Shown: positions 15,509-24,783 of the stretch, piece after piece
Layout of the letters: each line of letters opens with the position of its first letter
Numbering within the stretch: position 1 is the stretch's first letter
Assembly: GCA_041690255.1 (NCBI GenBank)
Contig: JAWLHU010000009.1
Location: 1-64,000, forward strand
DNA length: 64,000 bases
From: JAWLHU01 sp041690255
Lineage (GTDB): Bacteria > Bacillota > Sulfobacillia > Symbiobacteriales > Symbiobacteriaceae
Reading direction: 5' to 3'
Program-made: the position numbers and the translations under genes
Notes under the pieces: generated by a model
Seen by the model: only the letters and a program-made list of their open reading frames with translations
What the model was told of the DNA's origin: nothing
Database searches by the model: none

Positions 15509-16861
15509 TCAGTCCCCCGAAACGGCTGATGCATCATCGCTAGGCTCAGTCTTGGCATCATGATCCGGGAGGTCGGTGTCAACCTCACGAACCGCCCGGA
15601 ACAGGAACCCTGACAGCCCGACCAGGCCACTTAGCACGCCAGCAGCGATGAGCAGCAACGCCATCCCCGCACCGGGACCCGTTCCCACCAGTCCCCCGAA
15701 GAGTGGGACAAGAACACCTCCCGGAGCCATGGCCGGTTCCAGCACTTTGTCTGCGAGTGGTCCGCTGAGGGCCATTCCGATCGGGATAGCCCCATGGGCG
15801 ATCAGCCGGCGAGTGGCCATAACTCGCCCCTGCAGGTCAAGGGGCACCTTGCTCTGCCAGATCGAACTGGCGGATGTCTGGAGCATGACCATAAAGATCT
15901 GCATGGAGAAGGCCGCGATCAGCCAGATCACCGTCCTCTGCCCAAGTCCAAAGATCACGCTGCCGAGCAGTCCCTGCAGAGTCATGCCGATCAGCACACC
16001 ATGCGCCTTGCGCCGGAACCCGGCCCAGACTGTCATGAGCAAACTGCCAGCCAGGGAGCCGAAGGCCACGGCCGATTCGACGCTGGCCAGGACGGCCATG
16101 TCACTGCCCGTCCGAGCCAGTATCATGGCTTGACGCACCGGCCGCCCTAGGTTGTTGAAGAGGTTCATGAACAGGAATACGAGTTGGAGTCCGAGGAGTC
16201 CGGGGCGGCTGAGTACGTAACGAAACCCATAGGCGGCCTCCCGCCAGAGCGAACCCGACACCTTCTTGGATTCCGCGCTCTTGGGCGGATTCGGCACCTG
16301 AACGAAGAACAGGACCCCAACCGCGACCACAAAGGTAATGATATCAACCACAAGGATCCCCGTGATTCCGATCAGGGGAAACAGAACACCGGCGGCAATC
16401 GGGGCGACGATCAGGACGCTCGATGAGGCGAGCGAGATCATGCCGTTCGCACGGGAGTAGTGCTCCTTCGGGATCATCGCAGACATGGCCGCCGTGTAGG
16501 CCGGCCACTGAAAGGTGCCAAAGATGCTGGAGAACAGCCCAATAGCGTACAGATGCCAGGCAACGAGATCCCCCGTACTGTACAGCACCAGCAGGACAAT
16601 GGTCGAAAGCCCTGCAGCGATGTCACTCACCATCATGACATACTTTCGGTCCCACCTGTCAACGAGGGCCCCGGCGATCGGGCCCACGAGAACGGAGGGG
16701 CCAAAATTGGCGAGTGCAAGGAGCGACACGCCCGTCGCATCTCCAGTCAGGTCGTAGATCCAGTACATGGTTGCGAACGAGGTAATACCGCTGCCCAGCA
16801 TTGAAATCAGTTGGCCCGCCCAGACGACGACAAACCCCACCAGCCCCGATGGCCGTTTCAT
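15509..16861 (-). CDS. MFS efflux transporter (MefA/EntS-like)
   Basis: A 450-residue protein with twelve membrane segments. The motif GALVDRWDRKYVMM between helices 2 and 3 and GRVMATRRLIAHGAIPIG in the second half are typical of the macrolide-efflux/enterobactin-exporter branch of the major facilitator family. It probably exports a small hydrophobic compound by proton antiport. It is a paralogue of the transporter at 44863-46194 inside the 5-kb sigK element (both share the DRWDR motif and the IWQSKVP/IWQAKVP motif). A single gene followed by the small GSG peptide gene. Confidence 0.8.
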   Translation of the reverse strand: MKRPSGLVGFVVVWAGQLISMLGSGITSFATMYWIYDLTGDATGVSLLALANFGPSVLVGPIAGALVDRWDRKYVMMVSDIAAGLSTIVLLVLYSTGDLVAWHLYAIGLFSSIFGTFQWPAYTAAMSAMIPKEHYSRANGMISLASSSVLIVAPIAAGVLFPLIGITGILVVDIITFVVAVGVLFFVQVPNPPKSAESKKVSGSLWREAAYGFRYVLSRPGLLGLQLVFLFMNLFNNLGRPVRQAMILARTGSDMAVLASVESAVAFGSLAGSLLMTVWAGFRRKAHGVLIGMTLQGLLGSVIFGLGQRTVIWLIAAFSMQIFMVMLQTSASSIWQSKVPLDLQGRVMATRRLIAHGAIPIGMALSGPLADKVLEPAMAPGGVLVPLFGGLVGTGPGAGMALLLIAAGVLSGLVGLSGFLFRAVREVDTDLPDHDAKTEPSDDASAVSGD

Positions 16862-17002
16862 TATGCGTGCGCTCCTTCAGCAGCAAACTCGAGCAGATAT
16901 TCAGCTATACCGAAATACTGTCTTAATTCTAATTGTACAATAATCCGAGGCGATTGGGAAGTGCTTTGGGATCATTCTGTCTCGCCTGATGGACACACGG
17001 AA

Positions 17003-17031
17003 GAGGGGAGGCGCCTCCTGCGCCTCCCCTC
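17003..17031 (-). terminator. terminator after the coiled-coil gene
   Basis: GAGGGGAGGCGC (17003-17014) pairs perfectly with GCGCCTCCCCTC (17020-17031), overlapping the stop codon of the gene at 17030. Confidence 0.7.
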
Positions 17032-17365
17032 AGTCGTGCTCCACCCGAACCTGCCCCACCGTGGCGTGGGCCCCGTTCCCCGCATGGAGCGACACCTTAA
17101 TGCTCTCCGGCACCTGTGGCATGTTCCGTGCCCCGGTCTCACCTACGAGTGGTGCCGTCGGGCGGCGCCCTCCGCCCATTCGCCCCACGGCAAGCTCCTC
17201 CTCCAGTTCCGCAATTCTGGCCTCCAACCGTGCAATTCGATCGCTGAGCGAGGCCTCTGGCACTGGTTCCCGTCGGCGCCGAGGCGCCTGTCTGCCCCGG
17301 GGCGGCTGACCGAGCCGCTGCTCGGTGGAGCGATAGATAACGGTATCACCATGGCTGTAATACAT
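17030..17365 (-). CDS. small coiled-coil protein
   Basis: A 111-residue hypothetical protein. A basic, proline- and arginine-rich stretch (RLGQPPRGRQAPRRRREPVP) is followed by a short coiled coil (SLSDRIARLEARIAELEEEL, about residues 40-60) and a flexible tail. No membrane segment or signal. No family known to me. It lies between the MFS unit and the dehydrogenase gene, with terminators on both sides, so it is its own unit. Confidence 0.5.
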   Translation of the reverse strand: MYYSHGDTVIYRSTEQRLGQPPRGRQAPRRRREPVPEASLSDRIARLEARIAELEEELAVGRMGGGRRPTAPLVGETGARNMPQVPESIKVSLHAGNGAHATVGQVRVEHD

Positions 17366-17444
17366 GTAGCGGGACCTCCCCCTTCGCTTCGGCTCATGCT
17401 ATGCGCGGCGAAGCTCCGGGGTGCACCCTGGTGCCGGAACGCGT

Positions 17445-17478
17445 CAAGCGCACCGGGCATGACCGCCTGGTGCGCTTG
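17445..17478 (-). terminator. terminator after the dehydrogenase gene
   Basis: CAAGCGCACC (17445-17454) pairs perfectly with GGTGCGCTTG (17469-17478), ten bases past the stop of the gene at 17488. Confidence 0.65.
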
Positions 17479-17487
17479 CTTGTCCGC

Positions 17488-18564
17488 CTACTGGGCCGTA
17501 ACCGGCGCCAGCTTCTCCTGGATGCGCTGGATCACCACATCCGTGAACTCGGTCGTCTTTGCGGTCCCGCCGAGATCGCCGGTCCGAACACCGGCAGCCA
17601 CGGTCTCCAGACAGGCCTCGCGAATCGCCCGTCCCGCCCGCTGGTACGCCTCGCCCTCCATCTGCATCAGCAGGGCGCCGGCAGCCAGTTGCATGGCCAG
17701 CGGGTTGGCCACATTCTTCCCCTGAAGGCTCGGTGCGGTGCCGTGGGGCGCCTCAGCCATGACACACTTCGGCTTGAACTCCTCGTCAAAGCTGATCAGG
17801 AGCGACTCCGAGCCGGCGATTGAGCCGTAGAGCGCCAGGACCAGGTCGGAGAGAATGTCGCCGTCACGGTTCAGGCTCGGGATCACCAGTGGTCGCTGAG
17901 CCCTACCAAAGAGCAGGGCGTAGGCCGCATCGATCAACTGGGGATCGTAGGGGACCTCGGGATACTTCTGCGCCGCCTCATCCATCGTCTCTTTCAAGAG
18001 GCCCTCATAGGTGGGCGAAACGGTCCACTTCGGTCCGCCAAAGACGACAGCGCCCATCTGCTTGGCGAGAATGAAGCTGAACTCAGCAGCGGCCCGGCAG
18101 TTCTTCCGCGAGATGAAGGTGGTCCGGTAGGCCATCTCATCGCTGCCGTCGCCCTCACGCCACTCCTTCGCCTCGTAGGCGTCCTCTGTCGCCATGCGAA
18201 CGACCGCGATGGGGGCGGCGATATTACCGATCGTCTCCACACCGGGCAGAGCACGGCCCGTACGCAGGATGACGGTCCCGTCGATCTCCTTGCGCAGGAT
18301 GGCGTTTGGCGAGCCCACATCGCCCCGGGCCTCGGGCGTAATGGTGGCCGCCTTCAGGCCGAAGCCCGCCTCCCGCATGGCAATGGCAGCGTCACGGACC
18401 ACCTGGTTCTTGGTGGCCCGGCGATTTTCCAGGCTCAGATCATAGCGAACGAGGTTGAGCGGCAGGCCGATCACCTCAGGGCCCAGCAGACGGACAGCCT
18501 CATCCAGAAGCTCCTGACCGGTCTGGTCCCCCTCAAGCACGATAATCGTCGGCACGGTAGACAA
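17488..18564 (-). CDS. isocitrate/isopropylmalate dehydrogenase family protein
   Basis: A 358-residue NAD(P)-linked decarboxylating dehydrogenase. Seen motifs: LEGDQTGQELL at the N-terminus (nucleotide-binding edge), SLNRDGDILSDLVLALYGSIAGSE split as the metal-aspartate region, and APHGTAPSLQGKNVANPLAM, the cofactor-loop signature. The likely reaction is oxidation and decarboxylation of a 2-hydroxy acid such as isocitrate. GDQTG replaces the usual GDGIG of 3-isopropylmalate dehydrogenase, and no leu genes are nearby, so isocitrate is the better guess. It is a single-gene unit. Confidence 0.75.
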   Translation of the reverse strand: MSTVPTIIVLEGDQTGQELLDEAVRLLGPEVIGLPLNLVRYDLSLENRRATKNQVVRDAAIAMREAGFGLKAATITPEARGDVGSPNAILRKEIDGTVILRTGRALPGVETIGNIAAPIAVVRMATEDAYEAKEWREGDGSDEMAYRTTFISRKNCRAAAEFSFILAKQMGAVVFGGPKWTVSPTYEGLLKETMDEAAQKYPEVPYDPQLIDAAYALLFGRAQRPLVIPSLNRDGDILSDLVLALYGSIAGSESLLISFDEEFKPKCVMAEAPHGTAPSLQGKNVANPLAMQLAAGALLMQMEGEAYQRAGRAIREACLETVAAGVRTGDLGGTAKTTEFTDVVIQRIQEKLAPVTAQ

Positions 18565-18740
18565 GTTGATTCATCTCCCCAGGGATGATTGCGTCTTGCG
18601 CACAGTCATCATCTTACCTGTCAACCGACCCGCTGCCAAGTCCCAATCGTTCCATCCATCGGAACGGTGTTCTATTTTACCCATAACGCTCAGGAATGAT
18701 ACAAAGGTTTTTACAAGGGTGAACGCTATGGCAAAAAGAA

Positions 18741-18769
18741 GCGGTCATGGATCTTACATCCATGACCGC
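18741..18769 (-). terminator. terminator of the aro-psuG operon
   Basis: GCGGTCATGGAT (18741-18752) pairs perfectly with ATCCATGACCGC (18758-18769). On the minus strand the stem is followed by TTCTTTTTGCC, a clear T-run. It lies 13 bases after the stop of psuG. Confidence 0.85.
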
Positions 18770-18781
18770 CTCGATCTTCGC

Positions 18782-19711
18782 TCATCTCAGCCGCTGCCTG
18801 AGGGCGACGGCCACTTGTGCCCCAAGCCGGGCGTTCTGCCGGATCAGGGCGAGGTTGGCCGCAAGGGAGCGCCCCTCGGTCACCTGCTTCATGCGGGCCA
18901 GGAGGTACGGCGTCACCTGCTTCCCGCTGACGCCGGCGGCGCCCATGGCCCCCAACGCTTCATTAATGTACCGTTCGATCTCGTTCGGATCCAGCGCATC
19001 CACCTCGGAGAGCGGGTTGACGAGCAGCACCCCACCGGGCAGCCCGATCTGAAGCCGGGTCCCGATCACGGCGGCGGCCTCGTCCGGCGAGTCGACCCGG
19101 GCATCCACCCCGTGGCCGGTGTCCCGGGTGTAGAAGCCGGGGAAGCGGTCGGTCTGGTAGCCCAGGACCGTCACCCCCAAGGTCTCCAGGACCTCCAGGG
19201 TGGCGGGGATATCCAGGACCGATTTCGCACCGGCGCAGACGACCGTGATCCTGCTCCGCCCGAGGACGGTCAGATCGGCGGAGATATCCCAGACCTGGCT
19301 CGGACTTGCCACCGTGCCGCGGTGAACCCCGCCGATGCCACCGGTAACGAAGACGTCGATCCCGGCTGCCTCCGCGATCGTCGCGGTCGATGCGACGGTC
19401 GTGGCGCCGAGTTGCCCCTTGGCCAGCACGATGGGCAGATCGCGCAGCGAGACCTTGATCGCCTGGGGCGATGTGGCGAGCATCTCCAGTTCAGCCTCGG
19501 TCAGGCCGACCTTACAGCGTCCATCGATCACGGCGATGGTGGCCGGCACGGCCCCCTCCGCCCTGACGATCGCCTCAACCTCCCGGGCCATGGTCAGGTT
19601 CTCCGGGTAGGGCATGCCGTGCGAAATGATGGTCGATTCCAGTGCGACGACGGGCCGGCCGGCCTCCAGGGCCTCACGCACCTCCGGCGCAAACGAGAGC
19701 AGATTCTGCAT
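18782..19711 (-). CDS. psuG: pseudouridine-5'-phosphate glycosidase
   Basis: A 309-residue enzyme that splits pseudouridine 5'-phosphate into uracil and ribose 5-phosphate. The N-terminal motif VVALESTIISHGMPYPENL and DVFVTGGIGGVHRG are family signatures; length is normal. No psuK kinase or transporter lies next to it. It is the last gene of the leftward run after aroB, ten bases downstream, before a strong terminator, so it is probably co-transcribed with the shikimate genes. Confidence 0.9.
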   Translation of the reverse strand: MQNLLSFAPEVREALEAGRPVVALESTIISHGMPYPENLTMAREVEAIVRAEGAVPATIAVIDGRCKVGLTEAELEMLATSPQAIKVSLRDLPIVLAKGQLGATTVASTATIAEAAGIDVFVTGGIGGVHRGTVASPSQVWDISADLTVLGRSRITVVCAGAKSVLDIPATLEVLETLGVTVLGYQTDRFPGFYTRDTGHGVDARVDSPDEAAAVIGTRLQIGLPGGVLLVNPLSEVDALDPNEIERYINEALGAMGAAGVSGKQVTPYLLARMKQVTEGRSLAANLALIRQNARLGAQVAVALRQRLR

Positions 19712-19720
19712 GATCCTCAG

Positions 19721-20815
19721 CTACCTCCTCATCCCATCCAGGCCCCATTGCACCGCCTCGGCGGGCACGTCGGGCGTCACGATCACATCACCTGCCGTGC
19801 GGGGCATCACCCAGCGGATCCGACCGCCCTCCACCTTCTTGTCCCGCATCATCAATGCCTGCAGTGCCCCGGGGTCGAGGCCCGGCGGCAGCCGGGTCGG
19901 CAGGTCGAGCCGGGCCAGGAGGCTTTCCAGCCGTTCCGGCAGCTCCTGCTCCCGGAGCAGGCCGGCCAGGCGGGAGATCGCCGTGGCGGCGACCATGCCG
20001 CAGGCGACGCACTCCCCGTGCAGCCAGCCGCCAAAGCCCATCTCTGCCTCCACGGCGTGCCCGACCGTATGGCCGAAGTTGAGGATCGCCCGCAGGCCAC
20101 TCTCGTGCGGGTCCTCCGCCACCACCCCGGCCTTGATCCGACAGTTCGTCTCCACCACCCGCTCCAGGACCTCCAGGTCGAGGGCCATCACCTTCTCGGC
20201 ATGGCTCTCCAGGTAGGCGAGGAACTGGGGATCACGGATCACCCCGTGCTTCACGACCTCCGCCATACCGGCGGCCAGCTCACGGCGTGGCAGGGTGAGC
20301 AGGGTGGTCAGGTCGGCCACCACCATCGCCGGTTGGTGAAACGCCCCGACCAGGTTCTTCCCCTCGGGCAGGTCCACGCCGGTCTTGCCGCCGACCGATG
20401 AGTCGACCTGGGCCAGCAGGCTGGTCGGGACCTGGACGAAGGGGATCCCCCGCAAGTAGGTCGCCGCCACAAAGCCGGCCAGGTCGCCCACCACGCCGCC
20501 ACCCAGCGCCACGATCACCGAGCTGCGCTCCAGCCCGGCATTCACGCACGTCCCGTAGAGGCTGTACGCCTGCGAAAGCGTCTTAGACGCCTCGCCTGCG
20601 GCGACCATCGCCTTGGTCGTAGCGATTCCTGCCTGCTCCAGGGCAGAGCGAACCGCCAACCCATAGCGCGGCGCCACGTTCGTATCGGTAATGATCAGCG
20701 CCCGCCTTGCCTTCGGGAGCCGCTCCTGTATCAGTCTGCCCAACTGGCCGATCAAACCGGCCCCGATGTGGATGGGGTAACGCTGCGCTCCCAGTTCAAC
20801 CCAGACCTCAGCCAC
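19721..20815 (-). CDS. aroB: 3-dehydroquinate synthase
   Basis: A 364-residue enzyme making 3-dehydroquinate from DAHP, the second step of the shikimate pathway. Motifs: the NAD-binding GGGVVGDLAGFVAATYLRGI, substrate lysine region SSVGGKTGVDLPEGKNLVG, and the zinc ligands in AEVVKHGVI and LNFGHTVGHAVE plus a third in GWLHGE. I chose the GTG at 20815, which overlaps the aroK stop by eight bases; the longer frame upstream is aroK read in another frame. Translation is probably coupled to aroK. Confidence 0.95.
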   Translation of the reverse strand: MAEVWVELGAQRYPIHIGAGLIGQLGRLIQERLPKARRALIITDTNVAPRYGLAVRSALEQAGIATTKAMVAAGEASKTLSQAYSLYGTCVNAGLERSSVIVALGGGVVGDLAGFVAATYLRGIPFVQVPTSLLAQVDSSVGGKTGVDLPEGKNLVGAFHQPAMVVADLTTLLTLPRRELAAGMAEVVKHGVIRDPQFLAYLESHAEKVMALDLEVLERVVETNCRIKAGVVAEDPHESGLRAILNFGHTVGHAVEAEMGFGGWLHGECVACGMVAATAISRLAGLLREQELPERLESLLARLDLPTRLPPGLDPGALQALMMRDKKVEGGRIRWVMPRTAGDVIVTPDVPAEAVQWGLDGMRR

Positions 20816-21341
20816 CTTGCCTCTCCCCTTCCACCTCGGCCACCCGGACCAGGATCTGCTCGACAACATCGGCCAGCGACAGGCGGTCCGTCTCGATCCG
20901 GAGATGGGCCGCCGCCGTGTAGGCTGCAGCCCGCTCCTGCGCCAGCGACCGCAGCCGGCCCAGCGGGTCCGGCCCGGCCAGCAGTGGCCGCTTCTCCAGC
21001 CCCTGCACCTTCGCCCTGTGGTAGAGCGCCTCGGGCGGGGCATCCAGCCAGATCACCAGGCCCGTGGCCCGGAGCGCCTCCCGGTTCGCCGGGCGCAGGA
21101 CCGCCCCTCCGCCGGTAGCGATCACCTGTCCATCGGTCAGTGCGACATGTGCGATCGCCATCGCCTCGCGCTCCCGAAAGCCGACCTCGCCCTCCGCATC
21201 GAAGATGGCCGGAATCTTCATACCCGCCATCTCTTCCACAAGCGCATCGGTATCGATCAAGGGCCGGCCCAGCCTTTCAGCCAGGAGCCGGCCCACCCCG
21301 GACTTGCCGGAACCCATTAGCCCCACCAGGACGATGTTCAT
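20808..21341 (-). CDS. aroK: shikimate kinase
   Basis: A 177-residue kinase that phosphorylates shikimate. The Walker A loop is GLMGSGKSGVG (residues 7-17), the substrate-binding aspartate is in LIDTDALVEE, FREREAMA carries a conserved arginine, and VIATGGGAVLR follows. It overlaps chorismate synthase by four bases upstream and aroB by eight downstream, a tight aroC-aroK-aroB run. Confidence 0.95.
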   Translation of the reverse strand: MNIVLVGLMGSGKSGVGRLLAERLGRPLIDTDALVEEMAGMKIPAIFDAEGEVGFREREAMAIAHVALTDGQVIATGGGAVLRPANREALRATGLVIWLDAPPEALYHRAKVQGLEKRPLLAGPDPLGRLRSLAQERAAAYTAAAHLRIETDRLSLADVVEQILVRVAEVEGERQGG

Positions 21342-22513
21342 CTCACTTGCACCTGTGCCATGTAGCCCCGGTAGTTCCGCAGGGACTCGGCCAGCGAGTC
21401 GCCGCCGAACTTCTCCAGCATGAACCGGGCCAGTTCAAAGGCGACGACGCACTCTGCGATCACCGCCGCGGCGGGAATGGCGCAGGCGTCGGAGCGCTCA
21501 ATCTCCGCCGCCGCCTCGGCGTGAGTGTCGATCTCTACCGAGCCGAGCGGCTTGTAGAGCGTGGCGATTGGCTTGAAGGCCACCCGCACGACCAGGTCCA
21601 TGCCGTTGGTCATGCCGCCCTCCAGCCCGCCCGCCCGGTTGGAGGTCCGATAGTACCCCCGTTCGGCTGACCAGGCGATCGCATCGTGGGCCTGCGAGCC
21701 CCGCCGGGCCGCGTTGGCGAAGGCATCGCCAATCTCGACCCCCTTGGCCGCCTGGATCGAGAGCAGGGCAGCCCCAAGGGCGCCATCGAGCTTGCGATCG
21801 TAGTGGACATGGCTGCCCAGCCCCGGGGGCAGGCCGGTCGCGATCACCTCGACCACGCCGCCCAGGGAGTCGCCGTCCCGCTTGGCCGCATCGATCTCGG
21901 CGATCATCCGGCCCGACGCCTCGCTGTCCGCGCAGCGGACCTCGCTCGCTTCCGCCCGGGCAACGAGTTCATCGAACGCGAACTCCGCCTCCGGAGCGAC
22001 GACCGGCCCGATAGAGCGGACATGGCCCGCCACCCGGACGCCGAAGGGGAGCAGCACCTGCTTGGCCAGGGCGCCCGCCGCCACCCGCATGGTCGTCTCC
22101 CGGGCGCTGGCCCGCTCAAGCACATTGCGCAGGTCGTCGTGCTCGTACTTGAGGGCGCCGACAAGATCCGCATGGCCCGGCCGGGGCCGGGTCCGCACCT
22201 TCTGCGCGGAGCGCGGGTCAGAGTACTCGCCGATCGGCGTGGGCGACATGACCTCGGTCCAGTTGACCCAGTCCCGGTTCTCGACCATGAGCCCGACCGG
22301 GCTGCCCAGGGTCTTCCCATGGCGGATGCCCGAGAGCACCTGGATCATATCCTTCTCGATCCTCATGCGACCGCCGCGCCCGTAGCCCGACTGCCGCCGG
22401 GCCAGGTCCTGGTTGATCGCCTCCAGGTCGATATCGAACCCGGCGGGAAGCCCTTCCACTATGGTAGTCAGGGCGCGCCCGTGAGATTCCCCTGCTGTCA
22501 GATAGCGCAGCAT
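21338..22513 (-). CDS. aroC: chorismate synthase
   Basis: A 391-residue FMN-dependent enzyme that makes chorismate. The family signature GESHGRALTTIVEGLPAG begins at residue 8; the second, GSVEIDTHAEA, is near the C-terminus; RRQSGYGRGGRM and RPRPGHADL are also conserved. Length is typical for Firmicutes. It overlaps aroK by four bases and follows the prepilin peptidase gene after 21 bases. Confidence 0.95.
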   Translation of the reverse strand: MLRYLTAGESHGRALTTIVEGLPAGFDIDLEAINQDLARRQSGYGRGGRMRIEKDMIQVLSGIRHGKTLGSPVGLMVENRDWVNWTEVMSPTPIGEYSDPRSAQKVRTRPRPGHADLVGALKYEHDDLRNVLERASARETTMRVAAGALAKQVLLPFGVRVAGHVRSIGPVVAPEAEFAFDELVARAEASEVRCADSEASGRMIAEIDAAKRDGDSLGGVVEVIATGLPPGLGSHVHYDRKLDGALGAALLSIQAAKGVEIGDAFANAARRGSQAHDAIAWSAERGYYRTSNRAGGLEGGMTNGMDLVVRVAFKPIATLYKPLGSVEIDTHAEAAAEIERSDACAIPAAAVIAECVVAFELARFMLEKFGGDSLAESLRNYRGYMAQVQVR

Positions 22514-22534
22514 CGCGCCCGCCCCCTTCTGCTC

Positions 22535-23185
22535 CTAGAATAGATAGTAGTTCGAGTACCAGACCCAGATCTCCCAGCCGTAAACCAGTGTGGCAATGGC
22601 ACCGATCGCCAGGTATGGGCCAAAGGGAATATGCTTCTCCTTCCGGCCGAAGAGCCGCATGAGCATCACCCCGGCCGAGGCGATCCCTCCCGCAAGGAAG
22701 GCGAGGGTCAGCCCCAGGCCGATCCAGGGCCAGCCGAGGAAGAGACCGATCACGGCCATCAGTTTCACATCGCCCATGCCCATCCCGCCCGGCACGATCA
22801 CGGCGAGCAGAAAGAGGAAGCCGAAACCCGTCACCCCGCCGATCAGCGCCTGCAGAAAGGACTTCTCCGCATAGCCGGCCACCAGCACGAGAATCAGCCC
22901 CGCCGCCAGACCGAAGAGCACCAACTCGTTGGGGATGATCCGCTCGTGCAGATCCACGTATGCCGCCGTGGTCAAAATGGCGATGAAGAGCACGTGGTGC
23001 CAGAAGTAGGCCGAGCTGAGCGGATGCTTCGCAGCGAGCAGGGCGGTGAGCGCCCCGGTCACGGCCGCCAGAACGGGCAGGGTCCAGGCCTTCGGCTTCC
23101 GCTCCAGCCAGCGGGGCGAGAGCCAGCCGCCGGCGTATCCGAGCGCGGCTCCGACCAGCGCGGCAAGGGCAACCTGCCAGATCAT
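22535..23185 (-). CDS. prepilin peptidase (A24 family), short form
   Basis: A 216-residue membrane aspartic protease. The two catalytic aspartates sit in TTAAYVDLHERIIPNELV and GGMGMGDVKLMAVIGLF. Six to seven membrane helices are visible. The cysteine-rich cytoplasmic loop usual in bifunctional PilD/ComC enzymes is absent, so N-methylation of the pilin would need another site. It overlaps aroE by four bases and precedes aroC, so a pilus or competence function is embedded in the aro operon. No pilin genes are in the window. Confidence 0.85.
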   Translation of the reverse strand: MIWQVALAALVGAALGYAGGWLSPRWLERKPKAWTLPVLAAVTGALTALLAAKHPLSSAYFWHHVLFIAILTTAAYVDLHERIIPNELVLFGLAAGLILVLVAGYAEKSFLQALIGGVTGFGFLFLLAVIVPGGMGMGDVKLMAVIGLFLGWPWIGLGLTLAFLAGGIASAGVMLMRLFGRKEKHIPFGPYLAIGAIATLVYGWEIWVWYSNYYLF

Positions 23186-24063
23186 AGCTTTCCCTCCAGG
23201 GCAGCCAGCGCTGCCGAATGCATGAGCCCAACCGGACCTCGCCGGCCAAACCAGTACTCCCAGGCGCAGGCGCCCTGGTGGACCAGCATGGAGAGGCCGG
23301 AGACCGTGTGCAACCCGCGAATCCGGGCCTCCCGGAGCAGCCGGGTCTCCATGGGCCGGTATACCGTATCGTAGACCACCGCCCCCTGCGGGAGGAGGTT
23401 GATCTCACGAATGGGGCTCGACACTTCATCGGGGTGCATGCCCAGGGGCGTGCAGTTCACCACCAGGCCGGCATCCATGAGGGCGTTCCGCTCCTCCGGG
23501 GAGAGCGCCTCCACCGCATCGATCTTCAGGTCGGGAAGGGTCGCCCGCACGTCGGTCACCAGTGATTCGGCCCGGCTGACCGTCCGGTTCGACACGGAGA
23601 TCCGGCGCACCCCGGCCATGCCCAGGTGCAGGGCGATGGCCCGAGCCGCCCCCCCGGCACCGAGGATCATGGCGTGGACCCCGGTCACCCGAATTCGGTG
23701 CTCCTCCAGGCTGGAGATAAAGCCCCACCCATCCGTATTGTAACCCATCAGCCGGCCACCCCGGTTGACGATCGTGTTGACTGCCCCCATCTGCCGAGCC
23801 GTGGGCGCGATCTCGTCGAGGTGCTCCATGACCGCCTCCTTATGGGGGATGGTCACGTTCACCCCCAGGAAGCCCAGGGCCCGCAGCCCGTCCAGGGCTG
23901 CTTTTAGTTGCGATGGTTCCACATCATACGCCCCGTAGAGAGCGTTCATCTGCTGGGCGCGAAAGGCTGCGTTATGCATGGCCGGCGAGACAGAGTGCCC
24001 GACCGGATGACCCAGAATCCCCAACTGCCTGGCCTGGCCCAGTTGGCTTGCTCCTAGAGACAA
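23182..24063 (-). CDS. aroE: shikimate dehydrogenase
   Basis: A 293-residue NADPH enzyme reducing 3-dehydroshikimate. Seen motifs: substrate loop LGHPVGHSVSPAMHNAAF, catalytic lysine in VNVTIPHKEAVM, dinucleotide fold ILGAGGAARAIALHL, and the NADP loop SNRTVSRAE. The TTG at 24063 is preceded by CAGGGAGGGA at good spacing; I prefer it to a TTG 13 codons earlier. It is the first gene of the leftward operon aroE-prepilin peptidase-aroC-aroK-aroB-psuG. Confidence 0.92.
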   Translation of the reverse strand: MSLGASQLGQARQLGILGHPVGHSVSPAMHNAAFRAQQMNALYGAYDVEPSQLKAALDGLRALGFLGVNVTIPHKEAVMEHLDEIAPTARQMGAVNTIVNRGGRLMGYNTDGWGFISSLEEHRIRVTGVHAMILGAGGAARAIALHLGMAGVRRISVSNRTVSRAESLVTDVRATLPDLKIDAVEALSPEERNALMDAGLVVNCTPLGMHPDEVSSPIREINLLPQGAVVYDTVYRPMETRLLREARIRGLHTVSGLSMLVHQGACAWEYWFGRRGPVGLMHSAALAALEGKL

Positions 24064-24156
24064 GCGACTCCCTCCCTGAACAACCGTCAATCTGCCGACC
24101 AACGGCGTCCTCTACAGTTCGTCAGTTACGGTGTGAAAGTCCTGCCAAAGAGGTGA

Positions 24157-24182
24157 CCCGGCAGGACAAATCCCCTGCCGGG
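24157..24182 (-). terminator. terminator after yqeG
   Basis: CCCGGCAGG (24157-24165) pairs with CCTGCCGGG (24174-24182). On the minus strand TCACCTCTTTGGC follows. It separates the YqeG gene from the aro operon. Confidence 0.65.
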
Positions 24183-24194
24183 CCACGGTTATGC

Positions 24195-24704
24195 TTACTC
24201 GTCGGTCAGGAGCCCCTTCCGGTTCAGGTAGCGTAGAACCCGCCGCTCCACGTGGCGTATCATGCGGGTCCCGATGAACTCACGGGGATCGATCGGCACC
24301 ACGAGGATCGTATGGGCGCCGGACCGGTTGCCGCCGAGGACATCGGTAAAGACCTGATCGCCCACCACCACCGTCTCCTCCGGGGTGACGCCCAGCATCT
24401 CCATGGCCTCCCGGAACCCCTTGCGCCGGGGCTTCGCCGCCTTCGGGATGAACGGAATGCCCACCTTCTCAGCGAACTCCTTCACGCGGGGGCCGCTGTT
24501 GTTCGAGACAATGCAGGTGACAAACCCCTTGGCCTTCACTTCATCGAGCCAGGTGAGCAGACCGGGGGTGGGATCCGGGTCATTCCAGCGAACCAGGGTA
24601 TTGTCCAGGTCCAGCATGATCGCCCGTTTCCCCATCTGCTTCAGCTTGGCCAGGTCGATTTCAAAGATCGATCTCCGATACTCCACCGGTCGCAGGATCC
24701 GCAA
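24195..24704 (-). CDS. yqeG: YqeG-family HAD phosphatase
   Basis: A 169-residue HAD-superfamily IIIA phosphatase. The nucleophile motif is AIMLDLDNTLVRWND, motif II is CIVSNNSG, and motif III/IV is VVVGDQVFTDVLGGNRSGAH. The family is conserved in Firmicutes, often beside aroE or the yqeH GTPase gene, and is likely to act on a small phosphorylated metabolite. I chose the TTG at 24704 (GGAGG nine bases upstream), which gives the usual N-terminus LRPVEYRRSIFEIDL. Confidence 0.85.
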   Translation of the reverse strand: MRILRPVEYRRSIFEIDLAKLKQMGKRAIMLDLDNTLVRWNDPDPTPGLLTWLDEVKAKGFVTCIVSNNSGPRVKEFAEKVGIPFIPKAAKPRRKGFREAMEMLGVTPEETVVVGDQVFTDVLGGNRSGAHTILVVPIDPREFIGTRMIRHVERRVLRYLNRKGLLTDE

Positions 24705-24783
24705 TGGTCCACACCTCCAGCTTGACACTTCATTTTACCACAGGTGGGACGCACTGCGCCAGCCGCTTCCAGGGGGAGATGCC

